From NCBI GenBank assembly GCA_963834405.1, contig CAWIBX010000004.1:62001-126000 (forward strand): a DNA stretch of 64,000 nt. The letters run 5' to 3'. Position 1 is the first letter of the stretch; every line of letters starts with the position of its first letter. This stretch comes from Bog-473 sp963834405 (lineage in GTDB: Bacteria; Actinomycetota; Acidimicrobiia; Acidimicrobiales; RAAP-2). The position numbers and the translations under genes were made by a program. Shown piece by piece: positions 50,622-59,378 of the stretch. The notes beneath the pieces were generated by a model. The model was not told where the DNA came from. It made no database searches and saw only the letters and a program-made list of their open reading frames with translations.

Positions 50622-51871
50622 GACCGCACCTGCCCGTCGCCGCGCACCACCCACTTCAACGTCGTCAGCTCCTTCACTCCCATGGGGCCGCGGGCGTGCA
50701 GCTTCTGGGTCGAGATCCCGACCTCCGCGCCCAGCCCGAGCTCCTCCCCGTCGACGAACCTCGTCGACGCGTTCACCAGCACGGCTGCGGCGTCGACCTC
50801 CGACACGAACCGGTCGGCCGTCGCCACGTCCGACGTGACGATCGCCTCGGAGTGGCCCGAGCTGTAGCGGGTGATGTGTGCGATGGCGTCGCCCACGTCG
50901 TCGACCATGCCGATCGCCACGATGGGCGCCAGGAACTCGGTCTCGAAGTCGCCGTCGCCGGCCGCGACGGCGCCGGGCAGGACGGACCGCACCCGGTCGT
51001 CGGCCCGGATCTCGACGCCGGCGGCCGTCAGCGACTCGGCCACGCGGGGCAGGAAGGCGTCCGCCACGGCTTGGTGCACCAGGATCGTCTCCACGGCGTT
51101 GCACACACCGAAACGGTGGGTCTTCGCGTTGACCGCGAGGTCGTGCGCCATGACGAGATCGGCCGCGCCGTCCACGTACAGGTGGCAGTTCCCGTCCCCG
51201 TCGAGCACGTAGGGCACAGTCGCGTGCTCGACGAGCGACGCGATCAGCGCCGGGCCGCCGCGCGGGATCAGGCAGTCGATCCGGCCGCGCAGGCGCATGA
51301 AGTCGACGGCGGTCTCGTGCGAGGTGTCCTCCACCAGCGCGACGGCGTCCGCGGGCAACCCCGCCTTGACCGCCGCCTTGCGCATGAGCGCGACGACCGC
51401 CCGGTTCGACGCGAGCGCCGAGGACGACCCGCGCAGGAACGCCGCGTTGCCGGCCTTCAGGCACAGCCCGGCGGCGTCGCTCGTCACGTTCGGCCGGTTC
51501 TCGTAAATGACCCCGACCACCCCGAGCGGGACCCGCACCCGCGACACCCGCAGGCCGTTGGGCCGCACCCAGCCCTCGACCACCTCGCCGACCGGGTCGG
51601 CCAGCGCCGCCACCTTGCGGAGGCCACCCGCCATGGCGCGCACCCGCGCCTCGGTCAGCCGGAGCCGGTCCTGGGCGGCCGGGGCCATGCCCGCCGTCTC
51701 GGCCCGCTCCAGGTCGATCTCGTTCGCCGCGACCAGCCCGGCCCACTCCTGTTCCAGCAGGTCGGCGGCCATCCGGAGCGCGTCGTCCCGCACCGAGCCC
51801 GAGGACAGCCCGACCACCCGGGCCGCCTCCTGCACCCGGCCCGCGAGCTGCTCCAATGCGGGCGAGGTCAT
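50618..51871 (-). CDS. proA: Gamma-glutamyl phosphate reductase
   Basis: Second step of proline synthesis: NADPH reduction of glutamyl phosphate to the semialdehyde. 417 residues of the aldehyde dehydrogenase fold, with the catalytic cysteine in FGVCNAVETILVHQ and ENRPNVTSDAAGLCLKAGNA upstream, here quoted in parts. ATG 51871 is 4 nt beyond the proB stop. Confidence 0.96.
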   Translation of the reverse strand: MTSPALEQLAGRVQEAARVVGLSSGSVRDDALRMAADLLEQEWAGLVAANEIDLERAETAGMAPAAQDRLRLTEARVRAMAGGLRKVAALADPVGEVVEGWVRPNGLRVSRVRVPLGVVGVIYENRPNVTSDAAGLCLKAGNAAFLRGSSSALASNRAVVALMRKAAVKAGLPADAVALVEDTSHETAVDFMRLRGRIDCLIPRGGPALIASLVEHATVPYVLDGDGNCHLYVDGAADLVMAHDLAVNAKTHRFGVCNAVETILVHQAVADAFLPRVAESLTAAGVEIRADDRVRSVLPGAVAAGDGDFETEFLAPIVAIGMVDDVGDAIAHITRYSSGHSEAIVTSDVATADRFVSEVDAAAVLVNASTRFVDGEELGLGAEVGISTQKLHARGPMGVKELTTLKWVVRGDGQVRS

Positions 51872-51875
51872 CGGT

Positions 51876-52919
51876 TCAGGTTACAAGCACCAGGTCGTCC
51901 CTATGGACGACGACCTGGCTGCGCCGGCCCATCCACTCGGTCGCCCGGTCGGCCGGCAGCCGGACCAGGCCCTTGGCGAACACCCGCCCGTCGGGGCCGG
52001 CGATCTCGACGGCATCCTGAGGCCGGAAGCCGCCGGCGACCCCGGTCACCCCGGCGGCCAGCAGCGAGCGGCCGCGTTCGGTCAGCGCCGTGCGCGCCCC
52101 CTCGTCGACCGTGAGGCTGCCCGAGGACCCGAGCGCGAACGCGATCCAGAGCTTGCGCGCCGGCAGGCGGGCCGCCCGGGCGCGGAACACGGTCCCGGCC
52201 CCGGCCTCGCCGGCCACCGCGGCGCTGAGCACACCGTCGCGCGCCGCGTCGGCGATCACGGTCTCCACGCCGGACCACGTCGCGATCTTCGCGGCCGCCA
52301 GCTTGGACGCCATGCCGCCACTGCCCACGCTGCCCGGCCCGCCCGCCATCCGCTCCAGCTCGTGGTCGATCTCGACCACCTCTTCTATGAGCGACGCCTC
52401 GGCCGTGCGGCGGGGATCGGCCGTCAGCAGGCCGGGCGTGTCGGTCAGCAGCACCAGCAGCTGGGCCCCGACGAGGTGGGCCACCAGCGCGGCGAGCCGG
52501 TCGTTGTCCCCGAAACGGATCTCCTCGTCGGCCACGGCGTCGTTCTCGTTGACGACCGGCACGACCCCCAGGTCGACCAGGTGCCGCAACGTCCCGCGGG
52601 CGTGCAGGTACTGGGTCCGGTGCACGAAGTCGAGCGGGGCCAGCAGGACCTGGCCGGCCAAGGTCCCGTACGGGTCGAGCCCGTCCTGCCAGAGGCGCAT
52701 CAACCGGTGCTGCCCGACGGCCGACACGGCCTGCAGCACGGCCGGGTCGGACGGCCGCTGGTCGCCCCGGCCGAGTGCGGCCCAGCCCGCGGCGATGGCG
52801 CCCGACGTCACGACCACGACCGTGTGCCCGCCCGCGCGCACCGCGGCGATCTCCGCGCAGAGCCTTTGCACCGTCTCCTCGGTCACCGAGGACGAGCCGA
52901 CCTTGACCACCGTGATCAC
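51876..52919 (-). CDS. proB: Glutamate 5-kinase
   Basis: First step of proline synthesis. 347 residues: an amino-acid-kinase domain (VVKVGSSSVTEE, VTSGAIAAG, VVNENDAVADEEIRFGDND) and a C-terminal PUA domain (about 260-347). GTG 52919 overlaps the obg stop as GTGA. The order obg-proB-proA is typical of actinobacteria. Confidence 0.96.
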   Translation of the reverse strand: MITVVKVGSSSVTEETVQRLCAEIAAVRAGGHTVVVVTSGAIAAGWAALGRGDQRPSDPAVLQAVSAVGQHRLMRLWQDGLDPYGTLAGQVLLAPLDFVHRTQYLHARGTLRHLVDLGVVPVVNENDAVADEEIRFGDNDRLAALVAHLVGAQLLVLLTDTPGLLTADPRRTAEASLIEEVVEIDHELERMAGGPGSVGSGGMASKLAAAKIATWSGVETVIADAARDGVLSAAVAGEAGAGTVFRARAARLPARKLWIAFALGSSGSLTVDEGARTALTERGRSLLAAGVTGVAGGFRPQDAVEIAGPDGRVFAKGLVRLPADRATEWMGRRSQVVVHRDDLVLVT

Positions 52920-54184
52920 AACGCGTCCTCCTCGCCCCAGGTGAACGTCATGGCGCCGACGGTCACCTCGTCGCCGTCGCGGGCACCGGCGCGCGCCAGG
53001 GCGCGGTCGACGCCGATGCGGCGCAGCCGCCGCACCGCTTCGGCCTGGGCGCCCGCGTCCGTGAGGTCGGAGAAGGCGACGGCCCGCTCGGCCGCCCGCC
53101 CGCCGACCACCCACGCGCCGGGCCCGGCGCGCTGCACCTCGACCCCTTCGGGCACCGGCCGGTGCACGACCACCTCGCTCGCCTCGGCCACCGTCTCCGC
53201 CGCCCGGGCCGCGCCGACGAGGGCCGCCAGGCTGTCCGTGAGCGTGCCCATCCCCTCCCCGGTCGCGGCCGACACGATGAGGTCACAGACGCCGTCGTCG
53301 TCGGTACCGATGTCCCCCTTGCTGCCGACGACGAGCCGCGGCCGGTCCAGCAGCTCGGGCCGGTACGACCCCAGCTCGGTGAGCAGCACCCGCTGCTGCG
53401 CCTCGGGCGCGTCGCCTTCGAACAAAGGCGCCCCCAGGTCCAGCAGCAGCACGAGGACGCGGGCCCGCTCTATGTGCCGGAGGAACTGGTGTCCCAGCCC
53501 CCGGCCGCCGGCCGCGCCCTCGACCAGACCGGGCACGTCGGCCATGACGTACTCGGTCCCGTCGCGGGGACCGCCCACCCGCACGACGCCGAGGTGGGGC
53601 TCCAGGGTCGTGAAGGGGTAGTCGGCGATCTTGGGCTTGGCCGCGGACACGGTGGCGATCAGCGTCGACTTGCCCGCGTTCGGGAACCCGACCAGCGCGA
53701 CGTCGGCCATGAGCTTGAGCTCCATGTCCAGCCAGCGCTCCTGGCCCTTCTCCCCCTGCTCGGCGAAAGCCGGGGCGCGGCGCCGGTTCGACAGGAACCG
53801 GGCGTTGCCCCGGCCGCCCTGGCCGCCCTCGGCCACCAGCGCCCGGGCGCCGTCGGCCACGAGGTCGCAGACGACCACCCCGTCGCGTTCACGCACGACC
53901 GTGCCGACCGGCAGTGGCACGACGACGTCCTTGCCCCGCGCGCCGTGCCGCTTCTGGCCCGAGCCGTGCTCGCCGTCGGTGGCCCGGCGGAACGGGTGCT
54001 CCTTGAACCCGAGCAGTGACGACTCGTTGAGCGAGGCGACCACCCAGACGTCCCCGCCGTGGCCGCCGTCCCCGCCGTCCGGGCCGCCCCGTTCGACGTG
54101 GGCCTCGCGCCGGAAGGACACCGCGCCCGCGCCGCCGTCACCGGCGCGCGCGTGCAGTTGGGCCTGGTCGACGAAGCCGGGCAT
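52916..54184 (-). CDS. obg: GTPase Obg/CgtA
   Basis: Ribosome-associated GTPase acting in 50S assembly and stress control. 422 residues: glycine-rich Obg fold (1-158, with GGPDGGDGGHGGDV), G domain with G1 GFPNAGKST (166-174) and DVPGLVEGA, and a C-terminal OCT domain (about 345-420) found in many Gram-positive Obg proteins. ATG 54184 lies 8 nt after TAAGCT, which uses the stop of the upstream amidohydrolase gene. The usual neighbours rplU-rpmA are 8 kb away. Confidence 0.97.
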   Translation of the reverse strand: MPGFVDQAQLHARAGDGGAGAVSFRREAHVERGGPDGGDGGHGGDVWVVASLNESSLLGFKEHPFRRATDGEHGSGQKRHGARGKDVVVPLPVGTVVRERDGVVVCDLVADGARALVAEGGQGGRGNARFLSNRRRAPAFAEQGEKGQERWLDMELKLMADVALVGFPNAGKSTLIATVSAAKPKIADYPFTTLEPHLGVVRVGGPRDGTEYVMADVPGLVEGAAGGRGLGHQFLRHIERARVLVLLLDLGAPLFEGDAPEAQQRVLLTELGSYRPELLDRPRLVVGSKGDIGTDDDGVCDLIVSAATGEGMGTLTDSLAALVGAARAAETVAEASEVVVHRPVPEGVEVQRAGPGAWVVGGRAAERAVAFSDLTDAGAQAEAVRRLRRIGVDRALARAGARDGDEVTVGAMTFTWGEEDAL

Positions 54185-54192
54185 GGCGGAAA

Positions 54193-54198
54193 AGCTTA
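54193..54198 (-). promoter_or_regulatory. -10 box of obg inside the amidohydrolase stop
   Basis: TAAGCT on the minus strand, 8 nt before ATG 54184. Its TAA is the amidohydrolase stop codon. Confidence 0.45.
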
Positions 54199-55506
54199 AG
54201 AGGCCATCAGGCGCCGGGCGCGCTGGCTGACCTCGGCGCGCGCCCGCGCGGCGTCTATGAGCACGCAGCGCCCTTCTTCGACGACGCGCCGGCCGGCGAC
54301 CCAGACGTCGGTCACCAGGTAGCCGGCGCCCGCCCAGACCAGGTGACCCAGCAGCTCGGCGCGCGTGACGGAGGGGACGAAGCGGGCGTCGTCGGTGCGC
54401 AGGCGGATCAGGTCGGCCGGTCGGCCCGCCTCCAGCACGCCGACCGGGAGCCCCAGCGCCTCACCGCCGCCGCGGGTGGCGAGCCGGAGCGCGGCCGCGG
54501 ACGTCACCACGGTGGGGTCGCCGGCGGACGCCCGCGCCAGCAGCGCCGCCAATCGCATTTCGTCCCACAGATGGAGATCGTCGTTCGAGGCGGGTCCGTC
54601 GGTCCCCAGCCCCACCCGCACGCCGCGGGCCCGGAACGCGCGCAGCGGCGCCACGCCCGCGCCGAGCTTCCCGTTGGAGCCCGGGCAGTGCGCCACGGCC
54701 ACGTCGTACCCCGCCACCAGCGCGAGGTCGTCCTCGTCCAGCCAGACCGCGTGCGCGGCCAGCACGCGGCCGTCGAGTGCGCCGGCCGCCGCCAGCACCG
54801 CCGGCGCGCTCTTGCCGTAGCGCTCGAGCACCAGCGTGCACTCCGCCGCCGTCTCCGCCAGGTGGATCTGGAAGAGGGCGTTGCGCCGCTGGGCCTCCCG
54901 GGCGATCTGCGCCAGCCCTTCGGGCGGGACCGTGTAGACGGCGTGCGGCCCGAAGCCGAGGTGCACCCTCCCCTCCCGGCCGTCCATGTCGTCGAAGAGC
55001 GTGCACGCCTCGTCGAGGAGGACCTCCCACGTCTCACCCGTGCCGTCCTCCCCCGGCACGTCGAAGATGCCCGGTGTGTAGACGGCCCGGATGCCGGCGT
55101 CGACGACGGCCTCCACCACGGGCCCCGGGTGGCGGTACTGCTCGCACGTGGTGGTGACGCCGTTGCCCAGCAGCTCCGCCGCGCCGAGCGTCATGCCCCA
55201 GTACACGTCCTCGTCGGTCAGGCGGGCCTCGCGGGGCCAGACCGATTCGCTCAGCCAGCGCCCGAGGGGCAGCCCGTCGCCCGCGCTGCGCAGCAGCGTC
55301 ATGGGCGAGTGCCCGTGGCAGTTGACGAGACCGGGCATCAGCACGCCGCCGAGGGTGCGCACGTCGGTCCCCCGTGCCGGTGGCTCCAGCCGCGGGTCGC
55401 CCACCCACGTGATGACGCCGTCGGCCACCTCGACCGCGCCGGGCTGGAGCACCAAGTCGTCGGCGTCAACCGTGAACACGGCGTCGGCGACCAGCCGTTC
55501 CGTCAC
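54196..55506 (-). CDS. Amidohydrolase of the MTA/SAH deaminase (TRZ/ATZ) group
   Basis: 436 residues, metal-dependent TIM-barrel hydrolase. The metal site is visible: H64-G-H66 (LVNCHGHSP), a later His in QIHLAET, HAVWLDEDD, and the catalytic Asp in GLGTDGPASNDD. Members deaminate S-adenosylhomocysteine, methylthioadenosine, guanine or triazines; the exact substrate is not certain. GTG 55506 overlaps the regulator stop as GTGA. A 143-bp part of the 5' coding region recurs in another gene. Confidence 0.9.
   Translation of the reverse strand: MTERLVADAVFTVDADDLVLQPGAVEVADGVITWVGDPRLEPPARGTDVRTLGGVLMPGLVNCHGHSPMTLLRSAGDGLPLGRWLSESVWPREARLTDEDVYWGMTLGAAELLGNGVTTTCEQYRHPGPVVEAVVDAGIRAVYTPGIFDVPGEDGTGETWEVLLDEACTLFDDMDGREGRVHLGFGPHAVYTVPPEGLAQIAREAQRRNALFQIHLAETAAECTLVLERYGKSAPAVLAAAGALDGRVLAAHAVWLDEDDLALVAGYDVAVAHCPGSNGKLGAGVAPLRAFRARGVRVGLGTDGPASNDDLHLWDEMRLAALLARASAGDPTVVTSAAALRLATRGGGEALGLPVGVLEAGRPADLIRLRTDDARFVPSVTRAELLGHLVWAGAGYLVTDVWVAGRRVVEEGRCVLIDAARARAEVSQRARRLMAS
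55335..55477 (-). repeat. 143-bp segment shared with the PH-domain gene (copy B, probable source)
   Basis: Matches 44051-44193 with four mismatches. It encodes residues 11-57 of the amidohydrolase, part of its normal N-terminal beta domain, so this copy is the likely donor. Confidence 0.92.
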
Positions 55507-56192
55507 GGGGCGCCGACGAAGAGGCGGTCCGACAGGTCGGGCGAGACGCGGATGGGCCCGGCACCCTCCACCGTCACCTCGAGATTCCCGTCGCCGTCCC
55601 GGCCGCCCACGCGGGCGACCGCGCCCGGGATGAACCCGCCCTCGCTCAGCAGGGTGAGCGACCCGAGATTGAGCTCGACCTCCTCGCTCACCCGGAAGAG
55701 ACGCACCCGCTCGCCCTCCGACACCTCGCCCAGCGGGCGCGTCGGCACCACCGGCGCCGGCGTGTGCGCGCCGGGGATCGGGTTGCCGTGGGGGCAGGTG
55801 GCGGGGTCCCCGAGCAGCTCGACCAGCCGCGCCTCCACGTCGTCGGAGATCACGTGCTCCCAGCGCCCCGCCTCCCGGTGCACCTTGTGCCACTCGAGCC
55901 CGATGACGTCGACCAGCAGGCGCTCCGCCAGACGGTGCTTGCGCACCACCTTCTCGGCCAGGGCGCGTCCGCTCTCGGTCAGCGACAGCCGCCGGCCCTC
56001 CCGGGAGACGTACCCGTCGACGGTCAGCCGGTCCAGCATCTCCGATACCGACGGGGCCGAACGCCCGAGGCGCTCCGCGATGCGGGCCTGGATGACCGGG
56101 ACGCCTTCCTCGTCGAGGGCGAGCATGGTCTCGAGGTACTCCTCGACCGGCGGGTGGTATTCCTGCGGCGAGTGTGCCGTCCGCTCAGTCAT
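55503..56192 (-). CDS. DtxR/MntR-family metal-dependent regulator
   Basis: 229 residues. An N-terminal winged helix (VEEYLETMLALDEEGVPVIQ, AERLGRSAPSVSEMLDRL), a dimerisation domain with metal-ligand-type residues (HRLAERLLVDVIGLEWHKVHREAGRWEHVISDDVEARL, quoted here only as the span 85-122) and a C-terminal SH3-like FeoA domain. It senses iron or manganese. ATG 56192 overlaps the true 3' end of the copper amine oxidase gene by 8 nt. Confidence 0.92.
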   Translation of the reverse strand: MTERTAHSPQEYHPPVEEYLETMLALDEEGVPVIQARIAERLGRSAPSVSEMLDRLTVDGYVSREGRRLSLTESGRALAEKVVRKHRLAERLLVDVIGLEWHKVHREAGRWEHVISDDVEARLVELLGDPATCPHGNPIPGAHTPAPVVPTRPLGEVSEGERVRLFRVSEEVELNLGSLTLLSEGGFIPGAVARVGGRDGDGNLEVTVEGAGPIRVSPDLSDRLFVGAP

Positions 56193-58124
56193 GACAGTGC
56201 CCGTCGGTGGACGGCGGCACGTCCAGCGCGGGGTTACGGTCGAAGAAGCCGAAGGGCACGAGGGTGAAGCCCGTGTACTCGACCGGCATGACCGGCCAGT
56301 CCTCCGGCCGCGGCACGTGCGTCACGCCGAAGCTGTGCCACAGCACGACGTCCGTGTCGACGAGCGGGCGGTCCCGGCTCGTCCAGTCGGGCAGGCCCGC
56401 GCCCCCGCGTGCTGGTTGGGGTAGTCGCCCGCGGCCCGGCGCTCGGCGTCGTCGAAGGGCGTGACCCAGAGGTTGTGCGACGCGAACGCGGCGCGCCGCC
56501 CCACGCTCGAGTCCGGATGGGCCAGCAGGGTCGGCGGTGCGCCGGGCAGCAGCTTGTACGCCGTCGGCTCACCCACGCCGTTGCGGCAGGAGCGGTTGGC
56601 GATGCGCCAGGTGCGGCTACGCGACGGGTCGACGTCGCGCCGGGCGGCCAACTCGGACTCCAGCAGCGTCGCCGCAGAGCCGAAGGCGTTGCCCCACGGG
56701 TTCTCGGGGGAGCCGGGCGGGCCGGCGCGCACGGCGTCGACCTCGAACACCGCGTTGTCCGGCCCGTCCACCTCGACGTCGAGGCGCATGTTGAAGAGAT
56801 GCTGGTGGAACGGCGCCGCCAGCCCCGGCGCCACCATCCGCGCGTGGTCGCCCGCGCCCTCCTCCCCCACCGCCATCGTCGACATGATGCCGCTGAGCTT
56901 CACCTCGAACTGCAGCGTGCCGTCCAGGTAGAAGTACCAGTAGAAGCCGTACTCGTAGTTCCCCACCGTGGCGATGGAGCTGACCACGAGGCGGCGGGAC
57001 CGCCGGACCTCGGTGCGCCCCGAGACCATGTCGACGTGCTTCCAGAGGATCCCGTAGTCCTCTTCGTGCATGCAGATGGCGTTCGGCCGGGTGTGCGGCT
57101 TTCCCCGCTCGTCGGCGAAGACGTTGTCCAGGTAGACGATCTCGCCGAGGCAGTCGCACCCGAGCGTGAGGGAGTTGGCCATGCGGCCGAGGCCCCACTC
57201 GCCCGCGTCGAACGCGCTCTTCCACGCGTGCATGGGCCCGGGGTGTCCGTACGGCACCACCATTTCGCTCACCGCGGCCCGGTAGAGGACGGGCCGGACG
57301 CGGCCGCCGTCCTCGTAGCCGACGCGCCAGAGCACGAGCCCCTCCAGCGGGTCCATGCCGACCCGGAGCGACCACTTCTGCCAGCGCACCAGGTTGCCGT
57401 CGACGCTGAAGCTCGGCCCCTCGGGCTGGGTGATGGACAGCGGCTTGAGGTCGGTGCGCGGCGGCCCGTTGTCCTCGGGGTAGTAGCTCCCGGACTTGGG
57501 CGGGATGGGCACGATCCCGTAGTCGGCCACTTCGAGCACCTCGCCCCGGCCCATGTCGACGAAGGCGAGCAGCCCCTCGAGCGGGCGGGCGTACCCGTTG
57601 TCGTCGGCCGACTCCCGCAGGTAGGCGAGGCAGCGCACAATGCGGCGGCGCTCCTCGTGGGGCAGGCCGAAATTGCCGGCGGGCCACGGGTCGATCTGGA
57701 CGAGCGAGCGGTCGACGATGCCCCGCCGGTCCAGGGCGGCGTTCCACTCGGCACTGGCGTGCAACGCCTCGATGACGCTGATGGACTCCTCTATCTGCAG
57801 CGGCGGCCGGACGTCGCGCACGACCTCCCAGCGCTCGACGGTTCCCCGGGTCAGCGACACGTCGGCCTCGACCACGTCCGACTCCGGGCCCTGCAGGAGC
57901 ACCATGCGGACCTGGCGTTCGACCGCCCCGCCCTCGCCGCCGTCGGCCGCCCGCACCGCCTCCTTCGGCGGCTCGCGCAGGCCGACGTAGGCGAAGCGCA
58001 GCGCCTCGGCGGGCACGGCGGCCCGGCCGCTCGCCCGCACGATGTCGCGCGCGGCCTTTATCTCCTCGCCGCTCAGCGGTTCCAGGGGATGCCGGGGCGC
58101 GGCGGTCACGGGCACAGGGGGCAT
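56185..58124 (-). pseudogene. Copper amine oxidase, frameshifted near the 3' end
   Basis: Oxidises primary amines using copper and a tyrosine-derived topaquinone. The cofactor tyrosine is Y390 in GNYEYGF; copper ligands H440 and H442 are in FHQHLFN. From ATG 58124 the frame runs to a stop at 56322, but after residue ~573 it turns to unrelated residues. The proper C-terminus (LWHSFGVTHVPRPEDWPVMP, GFFDRNPALDVP) continues in another frame to 56185. One G missing from the five-G run at 56402-56406 would explain this. The third copper histidine (GVTH) lies beyond the shift, so the product as read would be inactive. Confidence 0.85.
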
Positions 58125-58132
58125 CCCGGTCG

Positions 58133-58138
58133 ATGTTA
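58133..58138 (-). promoter_or_regulatory. -10 box of the copper amine oxidase gene
   Basis: TAACAT on the minus strand, 8 nt before ATG 58124. Confidence 0.4.
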
Positions 58139-58172
58139 GGCGGCCCCTCCGCGCCCCGGCTCGGAGGGCCTC

Positions 58173-58178
58173 TACCAT
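58173..58178 (+). promoter_or_regulatory. -10 box of the nucleoside phosphorylase gene
   Basis: TACCAT, 7 nt before ATG 58186. It favours that start over ATG 58177, which lies inside the box. Confidence 0.4.
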
Positions 58179-58185
58179 GCCCGCG

Positions 58186-59001
58186 ATGAGCGACGTTCTC
58201 GACCGGGCCACGCGCAGCGCCCGCGAACTGGCCCGGCGCATCGGGATCGACCACCACGACGTGCTCGTCGTCCTGGGCAGCGGCCTGTCCGACGCGGGCG
58301 AGATCCTCGGTGCCGACGGCCCCTCGCTCCCGCTCGACACGCTCCCCTCTTTTCCCGCCTATGCGGCCACGGGTCACCGGTCCCACGGCTGGTCGGTGCG
58401 CATCGAGGAGCGCCAGGTGCTGATCTTCGGGGGGCGCTGCCACCTCTACGAGGGCCTGGAACCGGCCGAGGTGGTCCATCCCCTCCGCACCGGTATCGCG
58501 GCGGGCTGCACCACCGTCGTCCTCACGACCGCGGTGGGCGGCATCCGCGACGACCTGACGACGGGCTCCCTCATGGTCGTGGAGGACCACCTCAACTTCA
58601 CCGGGCGCAGCCCGCTGACGGGGACCGGCGCCATCGACATGGTCGGCGCATACTCCGGCACACTGCGCGACCTCGCACTGGCCACCCCGGATCCCGAGGC
58701 CGCGGCGCGCCTCTCACCCCGGTCGGGGGTCTACGCGCAGGTGCTGGGGCCCCAGCTCGAGACGCCGGCCGAGATCGGCTGGCTGCGCGCCGCCGGCGCC
58801 GACGTGGTGGGCATGTCCATGGCGGTCGAGACCATCGCCGCCCGCGACGCCGGCGCCGACGTCCTCGGGCTCGCCCTGGTCACCAACCGGGCCGCGACGG
58901 CGGGCGTGCCGACCGACGTCGCCGGGGTCCACGACGTCGGAGCCGCCGCGGCACCGGCCGTGGCGGCCGTCGTCCGGCACGTCGTAGGCTCGCTCCCGTG
59001 A
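58186..59001 (+). CDS. Purine nucleoside phosphorylase
   Basis: Phosphorolysis of purine nucleosides in salvage. About 271 residues of the PNP/MTAP family: phosphate site VVLGSGLSDAGE, GHRSHGW, FGGRCHLYEG, LTTAVGGI and DHLNFTG, then MSMAVETIAARDAG and the base-binding VTNRAA. ATG 58186 fits a leaderless promoter; ATG 58177 with a GGAGGG at 8 nt is the alternative. Its stop overlaps the next gene as GTGA. The amidohydrolase 3 kb away could act on related purine compounds. Confidence 0.93.
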   Translation: MSDVLDRATRSARELARRIGIDHHDVLVVLGSGLSDAGEILGADGPSLPLDTLPSFPAYAATGHRSHGWSVRIEERQVLIFGGRCHLYEGLEPAEVVHPLRTGIAAGCTTVVLTTAVGGIRDDLTTGSLMVVEDHLNFTGRSPLTGTGAIDMVGAYSGTLRDLALATPDPEAAARLSPRSGVYAQVLGPQLETPAEIGWLRAAGADVVGMSMAVETIAARDAGADVLGLALVTNRAATAGVPTDVAGVHDVGAAAAPAVAAVVRHVVGSLP

Positions 59002-59369
59002 CCATCACCCCCACCGGCGTCGACCACGTGTCCATCAACGTGACCGACGTGCCCGGCGCACTCGCCTTCTACACCGGGACCCTCGGCCTGACCCAGAACC
59101 ACTCGCGGCCGGACTTCGGTTTCCCGGGTGCCTGGCTCGACACTGCCAACGGCCAGCAGGTGCACCTGATCGGCGCCGAGACGCCCCCCAACCTGGGCCA
59201 GCACTTCGCGCTCGCGTTCGACGACCTCGCGGCCGTCGTGGGTGAGCTGCGCGCCGCCGGCCTGCAGGTGAGCGACCCCGTCGACGTCGGCACGACGGGC
59301 CGCAAGCAAGCGTTCACTATGGACCCCTGGGGCAACGGGATAGAGCTGCACCAGCGCCCGTCGTCCTGA
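58998..59369 (+). CDS. VOC/glyoxalase-fold protein
   Basis: 123 residues with the paired beta-alpha-beta-beta-beta modules of the vicinal oxygen chelate family: VDHVSINVTDVPGALAFYTGTLGL, quoted as DHVSINVTDVPGAL, and MDPWGNGIELHQ at the end, with His11, Glu and other metal-type ligands. Substrate unknown. GTG 58998 overlaps the phosphorylase stop. Confidence 0.88.
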   Translation: MTITPTGVDHVSINVTDVPGALAFYTGTLGLTQNHSRPDFGFPGAWLDTANGQQVHLIGAETPPNLGQHFALAFDDLAAVVGELRAAGLQVSDPVDVGTTGRKQAFTMDPWGNGIELHQRPSS

Positions 59370-59378
59370 CCTGCTTCT

